A stretch of DNA of 64,000 nt from an uncultured Armatimonadota bacterium (lineage in GTDB: Bacteria > Armatimonadota > Armatimonadia > Armatimonadales > Armatimonadaceae): positions 52,906 through 116,905 of the forward strand of contig CAIVZM010000067.1 in NCBI GenBank assembly GCA_903910385.1, in the 5' to 3' direction. Below are positions 27,352 to 35,903 of this stretch, one piece after another; positions within the stretch are counted from its first letter, which is position 1, and the number at the start of each line of letters is the position of its first letter. The position numbers were made by a program, and so were the translations under genes. The notes under the pieces were generated by a model, which was given only the letters and a program-made list of their open reading frames with translations, was not told where the DNA came from and made no database searches.

Positions 27352-28245
27352 TTAATCCGCGCTACGCCCCTGCAAATAACTCTGGACGGCATTCCGCATC
27401 ACATCTGCGGGTGGTTTTACATCTGTCCACCGTTCGAAGGCGATAGCTCCCTGACGCACCAGCATTTCGATGCCGTTTTGAAACCGACACCCCCGCGAAC
27501 GGGCAAGGAACAGAAGACGCGTCTCATAGGGGTTATAAATCAGGTCGGAAACGAAAAGACCGACATGTAGCGCATCCACCGGAACCGGAGGCATTTCCTC
27601 CGGTTTCGGGTGCATGCCGACGCTGGTCGTGTTCACCAGCAGAACGGCGTCTGTCAGAGCGTTTCTCAGTACACTCTCCGTAAGCGAAACAACTGCAATT
27701 TTCCCGGATGTTCCGGGCGCAAGTTCCGCCGCGAGAGCCTCCGCCCGCTCTTCGTTTCGGTTCGCGATAACAATATTCGACCCCGCTTCCAGCAACGCAC
27801 GAACGACCGCCCGCGATGATCCTCCCGCTCCCAGAACGACCACCTTATCGCCAGGCTTAAGAATCAATCCTTCATATGCCAGCGCAGCGATAAAGCCCGG
27901 CCCATCGGTGGAATCGCCGATCAACCGTCCCTCACGGTGAATCACAGTGTTCACGGAACCCAAAAGTCGGGCGCGATCCGTCAGTTCATCCATAAACGGT
28001 GGAATCAATTCTTTGAGGGGGACGGTGACATTGACTCCCGCCAGATTCAGCGCACGAATTCCCGCCAGCGCCGCACTGATGTTCTCCGGCGCAACCTCGA
28101 ACGGCACATACGCCCAGTCCATTCCCAGAGTCGCAAATGCCGCATTATGCATCGCCGGACTTGCGGAATGCTTGACCGGGTATCCCATAACCCCGACAAT
28201 GCGCGTCGTTCCGCGTACCGATATTAATGTCAGACCAGAGTTCAT
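27352..28245 (-). CDS. aroE: Shikimate dehydrogenase
   Basis: A 297-residue AroE enzyme, reducing 3-dehydroshikimate to shikimate with NADPH in aromatic amino acid synthesis. The substrate domain shows GYPVKHSASPAMHNAAF (residues 21-37) and NVTVPLKE with the catalytic Lys near residue 78. GDSTDGPGF near 112 supplies the second catalytic Asp. The nucleotide domain has VLGAGGSSRAVV near residue 137, then NRNEERA, typical of NADP-binding forms. Its ATG overlaps the stop of the transglutaminase-like gene by four bases (ATGA), so the two are translationally coupled. Confidence 0.95.
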   Translation of the reverse strand: MNSGLTLISVRGTTRIVGVMGYPVKHSASPAMHNAAFATLGMDWAYVPFEVAPENISAALAGIRALNLAGVNVTVPLKELIPPFMDELTDRARLLGSVNTVIHREGRLIGDSTDGPGFIAALAYEGLILKPGDKVVVLGAGGSSRAVVRALLEAGSNIVIANRNEERAEALAAELAPGTSGKIAVVSLTESVLRNALTDAVLLVNTTSVGMHPKPEEMPPVPVDALHVGLFVSDLIYNPYETRLLFLARSRGCRFQNGIEMLVRQGAIAFERWTDVKPPADVMRNAVQSYLQGRSAD

Positions 28246-29807
28246 TGCGCCTTCAATTCCGTTTTCGTTTCACGCGCTTCTATTTCACTCACTTCCAGTA
28301 CCGTGATCCGATAGCGCATCAAATCATTGACAACTTTAACAAAATCTGTAATCTCCCCTTCCGCCAGGGCAATATGCGTCGCATCCGCGAAGGGTTTCCC
28401 CCAGGTTGGCTCCAGCGCCGTCCATTGATCTGTTCCCTCAGGATTTGTTCCCGTCCATACTTCGGGCCAGGCATGACCATAGAATCGCCCTTCCGCGTAC
28501 ACCAGACCAAGCCGTTGCCGTGTCGGCAGACCGGCGGCCCGTGCAATTGCGGTAAAGAAGAGGGTATAGTCCCGGCACACTCCCCGAGGATCACGGAGGA
28601 TATCCTTAGCTGTCCGAACGCTGGTTATTGCGGGATCGGGAGATATCGTTTTGTGGACGTATGCGGCGATCTTTGCCGCCGCACGCGCCGTTTCTTTTTC
28701 ATCCCCGATCACCGCTTTCGCCAACGCGACAAACTCCGGGGCGTCGGAAGATACCTGCACCGAAGCCTTCAGGAAGGGACGTAAACGCTCCGGTGGCGCG
28801 GATTGGCCGGAAGCAGCGGAAAATAGCCGTGCAGTCATCGCCTGAGGCAATGAACTATTCTGAACAGTGATTATTGCCGCCCGCGATGCGCCTTCCCCTT
28901 CGAAGGTAACGGTCTGGATACCATCGCCGGAAGGCAAAGCGTGCAGTCCTCCCGTTGAGGACGATTCAGACGGCGATTTCGACACGATTTCCAGTTTATA
29001 ACGAGCCCTTCGGAGAGAGCGGGGGTTTTCCAGAGAAACTCCCTGCGGCTTAATCGCTGTCAGGTCGAGAAAATCCACTACCGGTCCGCTGGCGGCGGGA
29101 GCGAACGCGACCTCTTTCGATTCCTTTCGCAATTGCATACCGAGCGGCAAATCCGCCCTCAGCATTTCCCCGGAATCGCTCAGATACAGCGTTGTGGGCG
29201 CAATCGGATTTTTATCCAGAACGCGGTAGGCGGTCACCATACGCCCACCGACATCAACAGGCTCCCGGTTCAAAATTTCGATCTCGGAATCGAGTAACTG
29301 CAACGCGGCAGGATCACCCAGAAATACTTTCCCCCGGTAACGCATTCCCGACCGTGGCATTGCGTTCGCGTTCAGAGCATCCGCCATAAATCGTTCGCCG
29401 GGCTTTAAACGAAGAACATCACGGGTCACAGTTCCGGTCACATCGGCGACATAGGAAACACTCTGTGGCGTATACGTCGCGGTAACACGGGTAACGCTTC
29501 CCCCGGATTCGGTACGATTCTCGGAGGCAAGAGGAACGCCGGTCGAAGGATCATTCCAGGTAATGTTGCGGGAGATCATTCGGGTGGTTTGCTCAAGCAC
29601 ATTCAGGGAGAGTTCCATGGTCGTCTCCGTTCGAACGGCAGGCTTCCCCTCCCATTGCGATTTGGGGTCGCGCAGAGAAATCATGCGTCCGATTTTGTTG
29701 CCCCGGAGATAAACGCCGTAATAGGCAATGGAAGAGGTTTTACTGACCTCGCCGACAGCGGCATGGATCAGAGACAGCGCAACGAGAACGAGCAGGAGAG
29801 GTCGCAT
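28242..29807 (-). CDS. Exported transglutaminase-like protein
   Basis: A 521-residue protein with a signal peptide (MRPLLLVLVALSLIHAAVGE). The N-terminal 350 residues are a beta-rich region of the kind found in secreted transglutaminase-like proteins. The C-terminal transglutaminase core has GVCRDYTLFFTAIARAAGLPTRQ (catalytic Cys about residue 411) and FYGHAWPEVW with the His, then a downstream Asp-containing WTALEPTWG. Such proteins are cysteine peptidases or cross-linking enzymes outside the membrane. No Shine-Dalgarno precedes the ATG; a TACAAT ends 8 bases upstream (29816-29821), suggesting a nearly leaderless mRNA. It is the first gene of a pair with aroE. Confidence 0.85.
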   Translation of the reverse strand: MRPLLLVLVALSLIHAAVGEVSKTSSIAYYGVYLRGNKIGRMISLRDPKSQWEGKPAVRTETTMELSLNVLEQTTRMISRNITWNDPSTGVPLASENRTESGGSVTRVTATYTPQSVSYVADVTGTVTRDVLRLKPGERFMADALNANAMPRSGMRYRGKVFLGDPAALQLLDSEIEILNREPVDVGGRMVTAYRVLDKNPIAPTTLYLSDSGEMLRADLPLGMQLRKESKEVAFAPAASGPVVDFLDLTAIKPQGVSLENPRSLRRARYKLEIVSKSPSESSSTGGLHALPSGDGIQTVTFEGEGASRAAIITVQNSSLPQAMTARLFSAASGQSAPPERLRPFLKASVQVSSDAPEFVALAKAVIGDEKETARAAAKIAAYVHKTISPDPAITSVRTAKDILRDPRGVCRDYTLFFTAIARAAGLPTRQRLGLVYAEGRFYGHAWPEVWTGTNPEGTDQWTALEPTWGKPFADATHIALAEGEITDFVKVVNDLMRYRITVLEVSEIEARETKTELKAQ

Positions 29808-29846
29808 ACGCGCTCATTGTAGCATGATTGGGGTAGATGCGATTCT

Positions 29847-29888
29847 TACAACCGCCCTGCGCCGAAGTTCCGACTCAGGGCGGTTGTA
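29847..29888 (-). terminator. Strong hairpin after the NlpC/P60 gene
   Basis: A 13-base-pair perfect stem (TACAACCGCCCTG / CAGGGCGGTTGTA) with a 16-base loop lies just after the stop at 29898. The T-tract is short, so termination efficiency is uncertain. Confidence 0.6.
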
Positions 29889-29897
29889 AAGATAAGA

Positions 29898-30536
29898 TTA
29901 CTTCACTCTACGACCGAAAGCCCAGTGGCTACGATAGTAGGAGGAATCGAGATCATCGATACGTACCGTAGAACCGGTGCGCGGCGCATGGATGAAGTTG
30001 CCATCACCAAGATAGATACCCACATGGGAAATGCCCCGTTTGTAGGTTCCCGCGAAGAAGACCAGATCACCGGAGCGCAGTTCGCTACGGCTCACACGGG
30101 TTCCCTCTTCAGCTTGATCTGCGGCGGTGCGGGGCAAAGAAATCCCCTGTCGCGCAAACACCAACTGGGTAAATCCAGAACAATCCACTCCGCTACGACT
30201 CGTGCCGCCACGAACATACGGAACGCCACGGAAAGACAGTGCGGAACGTGTGAGACTATCAGTACGACGAGAACGACGATCCACAAGACGAATATAATCC
30301 GACGGATCGCGTTTATCAGAGGAATCCCTGTTAATTGCGGAGGACGCCTGAGACCATGGCGTGACACCCACATATTGCGAGGATTCAGGGGTCGAAACAG
30401 GCGGTTGAGCCTGTACAACACCCGGAAGAACGATTGAACTAATTAAAGATAGGGAGACGAAACCGGACAGTAGCGTAGCGGTTTGTCTGCCGGAGCGCAG
30501 GACAGACGAGGCCCTGCGGACGCGCAGAAACAGCAA
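29898..30536 (-). CDS. NlpC/P60 (C40) family peptidase, exported
   Basis: A 212-residue protein with a hydrophobic export segment (about residues 20-43, ending VVQAQ) and a Ser-rich linker. The NlpC/P60 domain carries the catalytic triad: Cys119 in SGVDCSGFTQLVF, His171 in GISHVGIYLGDGNF and His183 in FIHAPRTG. It should cut peptide bonds in peptidoglycan stem peptides. Start is TTG at 30536, with a GGGAAG about 9 bases upstream. The long 5' leader (about 117 bases from the promoter at 30660-30689) may be regulatory. It is divergent from the CBS-domain gene. Confidence 0.88.
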   Translation of the reverse strand: MLFLRVRRASSVLRSGRQTATLLSGFVSLSLISSIVLPGVVQAQPPVSTPESSQYVGVTPWSQASSAINRDSSDKRDPSDYIRLVDRRSRRTDSLTRSALSFRGVPYVRGGTSRSGVDCSGFTQLVFARQGISLPRTAADQAEEGTRVSRSELRSGDLVFFAGTYKRGISHVGIYLGDGNFIHAPRTGSTVRIDDLDSSYYRSHWAFGRRVK

Positions 30537-30659
30537 GACGATAACTTCCCTTCAGACTCTATTTTTCACTTGGTAGGTTTGGCGCAACGTGTGATTTGAA
30601 TAGTAATTGAGGTGCAACCGAGGTAACTTGTAACGAATGAGGCTGCGTACGCCAGAGCA

Positions 30660-30689
30660 ATAGTAAAGGTTTTGGGAATCGTTTGTCAA
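30660..30689 (-). promoter_or_regulatory. Promoter of the NlpC/P60 gene
   Basis: TTGACA, 18-base spacer, TACTAT on the minus strand. It is the best -35 match in the window. Transcription from it gives a leader of about 117 bases. Confidence 0.7.
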
Positions 30690-30778
30690 CCCCTCTGAGT
30701 GATTTTTTTCACAATCTTTTTTCTGAACGCCAAATGCAGGAAGGGAACGCATGGCAGTACGGGGAAGGATAAGGACGT

Positions 30779-31144
30779 ATGAAAACCCTTCGTGATGCGA
30801 CTTTACGCGCTCTTCCAATTATCGGTCCGGAAACATTTCTCGACGAAGCGATTCAGGAGTTGAAAGAAGAACCGCTTCGGGCGGTCGCTCTTGTCAATGA
30901 ACAACAGTACATGGGGATGTTCACCGAAGAAGACCTTCTACCGGGATTGATTCCCCAGGATGGGGATTACTCCACCCTCGCCGTCGGTCCCTATATCCAT
31001 CCCACCAGGGTCGTTGCCGAAATGGACTCGCCCGTGGAAGCGATTCTGAGCGCGGCGTTACGAAAAGGTCAGAATCTTATTCCTGTCTTGAATAATCGCA
31101 TCTTCTGTGGCGTCGTCACTGTCGCCGATTTGCAGAATCTGTAA
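30779..31144 (+). CDS. CBS-domain protein
   Basis: A 121-residue protein made of two CBS motifs and little else: residues 1-55 (ATLRALPIIGPETFLDEAIQEL ... MGMFTEEDL) and 63-121 (VAEMDSPVEAILSAALRKGQNLIPVLNNRIFCGVVTVADL). Paired CBS motifs bind adenosine nucleotides and usually regulate a partner protein. No partner domain is present, so it may act on another protein or as a free sensor. Two AAGGA-like boxes lie 3 and 9 bases before the ATG. It converges on lexA. Confidence 0.82.
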   Translation: MKTLRDATLRALPIIGPETFLDEAIQELKEEPLRAVALVNEQQYMGMFTEEDLLPGLIPQDGDYSTLAVGPYIHPTRVVAEMDSPVEAILSAALRKGQNLIPVLNNRIFCGVVTVADLQNL

Positions 31145-31221
31145 GCGCCGGCGGGGGCGGCGAGAGGTACGATAAGTCTTCTCCCTAACCCCCCCCGATC
31201 ATTTATATTTTGACTTGAACC

Positions 31222-31851
31222 CTACCAGGCGTACTGACGCATACACAAAATGACGCGTCCTTCAATCTGGGCGTCTTTGGTGATGATAGGACGCATATGC
31301 GGGTTTTCCGGTTGCAACTTGATTCCCGCTTCTACTTTGTAGAACGTCTTGACGGTCGCTTCCTCACCGATTCTGGCAACGACGATATCGCCGTTCTTCG
31401 CCGTACTCTGTTTCTTGACGACCACCAGATCGTTGTCATGAATACCGGCATTGATCATCGAATCTCCCTTGACGCGCAACATGAAGCAGTCGCCATCACG
31501 CGGAATGAAAGATTCCGGCATGGGATAGTTTTCCTCAATGTTTTCGACGGCATCGATCGGCGTGCCTGCGGCGACTCGCCCGACCAGAGGAACCGTCACC
31601 GTGCGGCGGCGCGGAATAGGAGCTCCCTCGACTAACAGTTCGATGGAGCGATACTTGTACGGATCACGGCGAATATAGCCAATCTTCTCCAGTTGATTCA
31701 GATGCTTCTGTACGGAGCAGGATGAGCGAAGGTTTGTTTCCTTGCCGATTTCTCGCACGGTCGGAGCCTGTCCGTCACGCATCAGCGCCTTACGAATGAC
31801 CTCAATAATTTCATGCTGCTTACTGGTCAGAAGTCGTAGCATTACGTCCAT
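31222..31851 (-). CDS. lexA: LexA repressor
   Basis: A 209-residue SOS repressor with self-cleavage activity. The winged helix-turn-helix occupies residues 1-70 (QAPTVREIGKETNLRSSCSVQKHLNQLEKIGYI). The peptidase domain has the cleavage site Ala95-Gly96 in GRVAAGTPID, catalytic Ser131 in GDSMINAG and Lys168 in EEATVKTF. The start at 31851 gives GGGAG about 10 bases upstream; an ATG three codons later is an alternative. It is transcribed from a promoter at 31920-31948. I could not identify a clear LexA box with confidence; the promoter spacer is the place to look. It is convergent with the CBS gene. Confidence 0.93.
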   Translation of the reverse strand: MDVMLRLLTSKQHEIIEVIRKALMRDGQAPTVREIGKETNLRSSCSVQKHLNQLEKIGYIRRDPYKYRSIELLVEGAPIPRRRTVTVPLVGRVAAGTPIDAVENIEENYPMPESFIPRDGDCFMLRVKGDSMINAGIHDNDLVVVKKQSTAKNGDIVVARIGEEATVKTFYKVEAGIKLQPENPHMRPIITKDAQIEGRVILCMRQYAW

Positions 31852-31919
31852 CGTTCGGGTTCTCCCTGTCCTTTGCCCGTTCACTACCTGGTCAAGGGGA
31901 TAGGCGAATAGTTGTTTCC

Positions 31920-31948
31920 ATTATACACAGGTTTTCTCGAATAGTAAA
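31920..31948 (-). promoter_or_regulatory. lexA promoter
   Basis: TTTACT, 17-base spacer, TATAAT on the minus strand, about 70 bases before the start codon. Confidence 0.65.
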
Positions 31949-32101
31949 CTGTTTGCCACATTTCCTTTCACATAATCTCCTGCTGTTTTCTTCGTCTTTC
32001 ATCTGCGAAAACGAAGTTTCGCTACATAGCCAACGCTTCGGATCATGTGATTTTTATCCCCTCCGACAGAAGCGACCATAACGGCATCTTCTTGAGGGCT
32101 T

Positions 32102-32650
32102 ATGTGTCGTAAGGTTATGATGTTCACTATAAGCGAAATCAAAATCACTCCCCGTTGGCTCACCTCACGTGAAGCGAATCAACTAGAGACGGAATTGAAG
32201 TCGACGCCGAATATTCTGGGCTACACTGCCGGGGAGTTACAGCATTTTCCGAATGTTCTGGTAGCGGAAACGCCCAGTGGAGAATTTGCCGGAGCATGTA
32301 TCAGTAAGGATTTGCTGTTCAACTGGACAGACATTGCCATGTTGTATGTTCTTCCGAAGTTCCGGGGTTACGGTATCGGGGGGAAGTTATTTCGGGAAGC
32401 GTTCGCACGAGCGCAGGCACGACGGCGGCATATATATGTCCTCAGTCGGAATCCATCCGTCATTCGCCTGATGGAACAATCCGAAATGAAAATCGCCCGC
32501 GCCGCATGGCAAGCGCCCCTGGCGCTCCACCTGTACAACCAGTATCACATGAGCAGCTTGTACCGTCTCTCCGAAGCAATTCGTAAATCCAGAATGCGAA
32601 GGGATGATGGTCAGCGCTTCGTCGCCGCGACGAAGCGCTATGAACCATGA
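32102..32650 (+). CDS. GNAT-family N-acetyltransferase
   Basis: A 182-residue GNAT protein. The acetyl-CoA-binding segment is visible as IAMLYVLPKFRGYGIGGKLFREAFARA (about residues 77-103), with the R-G-x-G-I-G loop. The start is uncertain: ATG codons at 32102, 32117 and 32120 are possible, and GAGGG lies 3 bases before the first. The C-terminus after residue 120 is longer and more basic than typical. Acceptor substrate unknown. It is divergent from lexA across about 250 bases but shows no visible link with it. Confidence 0.8.
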   Translation: MCRKVMMFTISEIKITPRWLTSREANQLETELKSTPNILGYTAGELQHFPNVLVAETPSGEFAGACISKDLLFNWTDIAMLYVLPKFRGYGIGGKLFREAFARAQARRRHIYVLSRNPSVIRLMEQSEMKIARAAWQAPLALHLYNQYHMSSLYRLSEAIRKSRMRRDDGQRFVAATKRYEP

Positions 32651-32668
32651 GTTTCGAAATAGTCAAAG

Positions 32669-34297
32669 CTATTGACCGATACAGATGACTTCTTTCATAC
32701 TCCGGTGATACAGACGACCATTCGCGGCGGAGACAGTATTCAGACTCCAGACTTGCCCTGCCGTACCAAGATCATTGACAGAAAGAAGTGCGGCGGCGTC
32801 CAGAGTTCGGGCTTTACCGTCAAGTACATAGGTAACCCCAAGCATGGACGTGAAGTAGATTTTGCCGTCAAGGGAGACAGGGGCGGGCAAGAAGTTCCAT
32901 GTCCACCCATCCCGGCGCGAACGCTCATCGCCAGCAGCATCTATGCCACGAGCATTGACGGTCGAAGTCGTTTGCGGCGTCCCCCAGATAAAGCGGTCGG
33001 GACGATTTGGTTCACGGATAACCTGTACCGGTAATTCCAGATATTCCACTTTGCCGGATTCGATACCGACGCGCCCGACGCAATAGTATGGTCCCCATTT
33101 TTGAGCAGTATCGGTGAAACAGAGAAAGTAGTGCCAACCGCCGACCGGAATATTGGTAAACCAGGCGGGGAAGACCTTGAACGATGGAAGACGTTTCGCT
33201 AGATCGATTCCCGCTTCCAGCACATATTTTCCCTGTGCGGGATCGTAGCGACGGTAGTCTACATTCTGCGTCAGCGATTGCGTACGGAGCAATTTGCCCG
33301 TTTCGCTGTCCAAAACGAGATGACGTGCATTATCCAGGTCGATCCAGTAGGCGTAACGGTTGTCCCAGTGCATGGTATATAGCGCTTTCCCGGTCGTTTC
33401 GAAGCGCCAGAGCGTCTTCCCCTCCTGACCGGGTGCAAGACTGGTCAGCGTAAGTCCTATAGGCGATTCGGGCACATCATGATAACCGCCTCGTCCCTGC
33501 AGGACAGCCATTGCCCCATTCCTGCATCGGCCGGGAAGGGGCGTATTGTAGTGCGTGAGGGAGTCTTCGGCGACCCAGAGCGTTTTGCCCGTATTTTTAT
33601 CCAGTCCCCGGAGATAGTTCCAGGGGTCTTTCTCACGTTTTGGATCACCCTCATCACGGGGTTCCATATTCACCAGCGTATCGCCCGCTAAAAAGGGCTT
33701 GAATTGCTTGTTGAATGGTCTCCCGGCGGTCGGTTTCCATACCCGTCGCCAGAGTAATTTCCCGGAGAAATCGTAGCGCCCTAACGAGCCGCTGGCGTTG
33801 AAGAAATAGACGCTCTTGCCGTCTGTCACCGGCGAAGGCGTCGTGGAATCGCTGAATCCGTAGGCATAGGTAGCGGGTTCGCTCCCCGGCAAATCAACCG
33901 TCCAGAGAATTTTGCCGGTTGCGGCGTCCAGACAGTATCCCACTGCATCCGCGCCTTCCTTCGGGGCGCTCGCATCCGGTAATGGCTTCATGATGGTCAG
34001 AAAAACGCGGTTCTCCCAGACAGTGATGCCACCCTGACCCACTTCCGGTAGTGTGGTGCGCCATACGACATGCTCATTGCGTGCGACGCTCCAGCGGATT
34101 GGCGCTTTTTTTGTCGATGTCCCGTTACCCTCCGGCCCAAACGCCTGAGGCCATGCGCTTGAAGGAGGTTTCGCTCCCGTCATCGTTTCCCCTGCCAGCA
34201 AAGAAGCTACGACAAGGCAAGCGATTACACCCGACGCCCGATGATTCCAGATTGACCGTCCGACAGACGGTCGGCATCCAATCTCACGTTTATTCAT
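32669..34297 (-). CDS. PQQ-like beta-propeller exported protein
   Basis: A 542-residue protein with an export or anchor segment (about residues 22-42), then a PQQ-like/BamB-type propeller. Repeats include VYFFNASGSLGRYDFSGKLLWRR, NYLRGLDKNTGKTLWVAED and HLVLDSETGKLLRTQSL, and the start PSSAWPQAFGPEGNGTS is typical of such proteins in planctomycetes and Armatimonadota. No enzymatic residues are evident; most relatives are of unknown role. ATG 34297 is preferred over a TTG three codons upstream. No Shine-Dalgarno is present, but TATATT lies 7 bases upstream (34305-34310), fitting a leaderless transcript. Confidence 0.85.
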   Translation of the reverse strand: MNKREIGCRPSVGRSIWNHRASGVIACLVVASLLAGETMTGAKPPSSAWPQAFGPEGNGTSTKKAPIRWSVARNEHVVWRTTLPEVGQGGITVWENRVFLTIMKPLPDASAPKEGADAVGYCLDAATGKILWTVDLPGSEPATYAYGFSDSTTPSPVTDGKSVYFFNASGSLGRYDFSGKLLWRRVWKPTAGRPFNKQFKPFLAGDTLVNMEPRDEGDPKREKDPWNYLRGLDKNTGKTLWVAEDSLTHYNTPLPGRCRNGAMAVLQGRGGYHDVPESPIGLTLTSLAPGQEGKTLWRFETTGKALYTMHWDNRYAYWIDLDNARHLVLDSETGKLLRTQSLTQNVDYRRYDPAQGKYVLEAGIDLAKRLPSFKVFPAWFTNIPVGGWHYFLCFTDTAQKWGPYYCVGRVGIESGKVEYLELPVQVIREPNRPDRFIWGTPQTTSTVNARGIDAAGDERSRRDGWTWNFLPAPVSLDGKIYFTSMLGVTYVLDGKARTLDAAALLSVNDLGTAGQVWSLNTVSAANGRLYHRSMKEVICIGQ

Positions 34298-34438
34298 GCT
34301 GGACAATATACGCCATGAGTAAGCTCCTTACCTTTCACTCACACGCTTTTGAGCGCTGGCAGAGCGTATCAAGAAGCGACGACAGTCCTTTTCAAGGGGC
34401 GCTTCGGGGGCAAAGTCGGATATACTGCCCGGTTGGAT

Positions 34439-35839
34439 ATGAAAATTTCAGAAGAAGATATGGAAGTTTGCTTGCGCGTACTGCAAACGATTGCGGATTC
34501 ACGCGGGACGATTCGTCGCACCGACCACTTCAATGCCTTGGTCGCACGGGTGCATAAAGAGGGACGGAAATACGAGCAGCAGGCGGAACGCCAACGGCAG
34601 GCGGAGGAAGACCGCAAAACTCTCGCCGCAACCGCAATGGTCAAAATACAGCGGGACGCGCTTCCTGCCGTGACCGCGTTACTGTCTGGCGGATCCTCCG
34701 GAGATTCATCGGCGTACAATCGGAAATTGAATCTTCCAGAAACCTGTTATATCTGCAAAGCGGAGTTTACCGATGTCCATTTCTTCTATCATCTCCTTTG
34801 TCCGAAGTGCGCCGAATTCAATTACCGGATGCGGGAGTTGCATTCCGATCTGACAGGTCGCACCGCACTTGTTACCGGAGGGCGCGTGAAAATCGGGCAT
34901 CAAACCGTTCTCAGGCTCTTGCGTGACGGCGCAAATGTGATGGTTACCACCCGTTTCCCGAATGCCGCCGCACGGCGCCTTCATGCGGAGCCGGATTCCA
35001 CCCAGTGGCTGGATCGCGTTCGGGTATATGGTCTGGATTTACGCAATATTCCGGCGGTTGAGGCTTTCGCACGCCATTTACTGGATACCGAGCCTGCGAT
35101 TGATATCCTGATTCACAATGCGGCGCAGACGATTCGCCGACCTCATGGCTTTTACTCCGAGCTTGTCGCCATGGAACGACGCCCGGAAGAATTTCTGTCG
35201 ATGGAAGCCCGCCACCTTGTCCTACAGGAAGCGCCGTCAACTTTCGATATCACGGACAGTTCAGCGCTTTTACCTGCTGTGATGCCGACGGTCAAGGACG
35301 TCCTTCCTGCCGATGCGCTGGAGGACAACGAAGAGCTTGCCGACTCCCGAAATGTCAATAGCTGGCTGTTGAAACTGGACGAAGTCAGCGCTCCGGAAAT
35401 GCTGGAAGTGCAACTGGTCAATTCTGTCGCGCCTTTCCTCATCAATAGCCGTCTGAAAGCGTTGATGGCACGTTCGCCATTTGAGCGCCGGTTTATCGTC
35501 AATGTGTCCGCGATGGAAGGACAGTTCTCGCGCCATAAGACCATCTACCACCCGCACACCAATATGGCGAAAGCGGCGCTGAACATGATGACGCGCACGT
35601 CCGGCGATGACTACGCCCGTGACAGGATTTACATGACCAGCGTCGATACCGGATGGGTCACCGATGAGAATCCGACGGAGAAGCGCAACCGCAAGCAGGA
35701 AGAGGACGGGTTCTTCGCGCCGCTCGACATCATTGATGGCATGGCGCGAATCTACCACCCCATCGCGGAAGGAGTCAACGAGGAGAAGACGCCTTATTTC
35801 GGCGTCTTTCTCAAAGACTATGCTCCTTGCCTGTGGTGA
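34439..35839 (+). CDS. SDR-like oxidoreductase with N-terminal helical region and zinc ribbon
   Basis: A 466-residue protein. Residues 1-95 are helical and charged (MKISEEDMEVCLRVLQTIAD ... EQQAERQRQAEEDRK). A zinc ribbon follows with C103-x2-C106 and C121-x2-C124, then an SDR Rossmann fold from about residue 138 (TGRTALVTGGRVKIG). The nucleotide loop has Lys where the SDR pattern TGxxxGxG has its second Gly. The usual YxxxK has Thr in place of Tyr (HTNMAK). It resembles a group of long atypical SDRs; whether it oxidises anything is unknown. The start is uncertain: TATACT (34421-34426) lies 6 bases before a TTG at 34433 and 12 before this ATG. Confidence 0.75.
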   Translation: MKISEEDMEVCLRVLQTIADSRGTIRRTDHFNALVARVHKEGRKYEQQAERQRQAEEDRKTLAATAMVKIQRDALPAVTALLSGGSSGDSSAYNRKLNLPETCYICKAEFTDVHFFYHLLCPKCAEFNYRMRELHSDLTGRTALVTGGRVKIGHQTVLRLLRDGANVMVTTRFPNAAARRLHAEPDSTQWLDRVRVYGLDLRNIPAVEAFARHLLDTEPAIDILIHNAAQTIRRPHGFYSELVAMERRPEEFLSMEARHLVLQEAPSTFDITDSSALLPAVMPTVKDVLPADALEDNEELADSRNVNSWLLKLDEVSAPEMLEVQLVNSVAPFLINSRLKALMARSPFERRFIVNVSAMEGQFSRHKTIYHPHTNMAKAALNMMTRTSGDDYARDRIYMTSVDTGWVTDENPTEKRNRKQEEDGFFAPLDIIDGMARIYHPIAEGVNEEKTPYFGVFLKDYAPCLW

Positions 35840-35891
35840 TGGGCGTCAACCTTTACATGACGATTAGCGACATCCGACATCTAAACAGTGG

Positions 35892-35897
35892 TACACT
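35892..35897 (+). promoter_or_regulatory. Candidate -10 (TACACT) of leaderless ftsY mRNA
   Basis: TACACT ends 6 bases before the GTG start at 35904, and there is no Shine-Dalgarno. No convincing -35 is seen. Confidence 0.4.
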
Positions 35898-35903
35898 AAT
35901 TTT

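Noticed and set aside
30537..30650. Possible ydaO (cyclic di-AMP) riboswitch before the NlpC/P60 gene
   Set aside because: The leader length and gene context fit, but I could not find the conserved ydaO sequence blocks.
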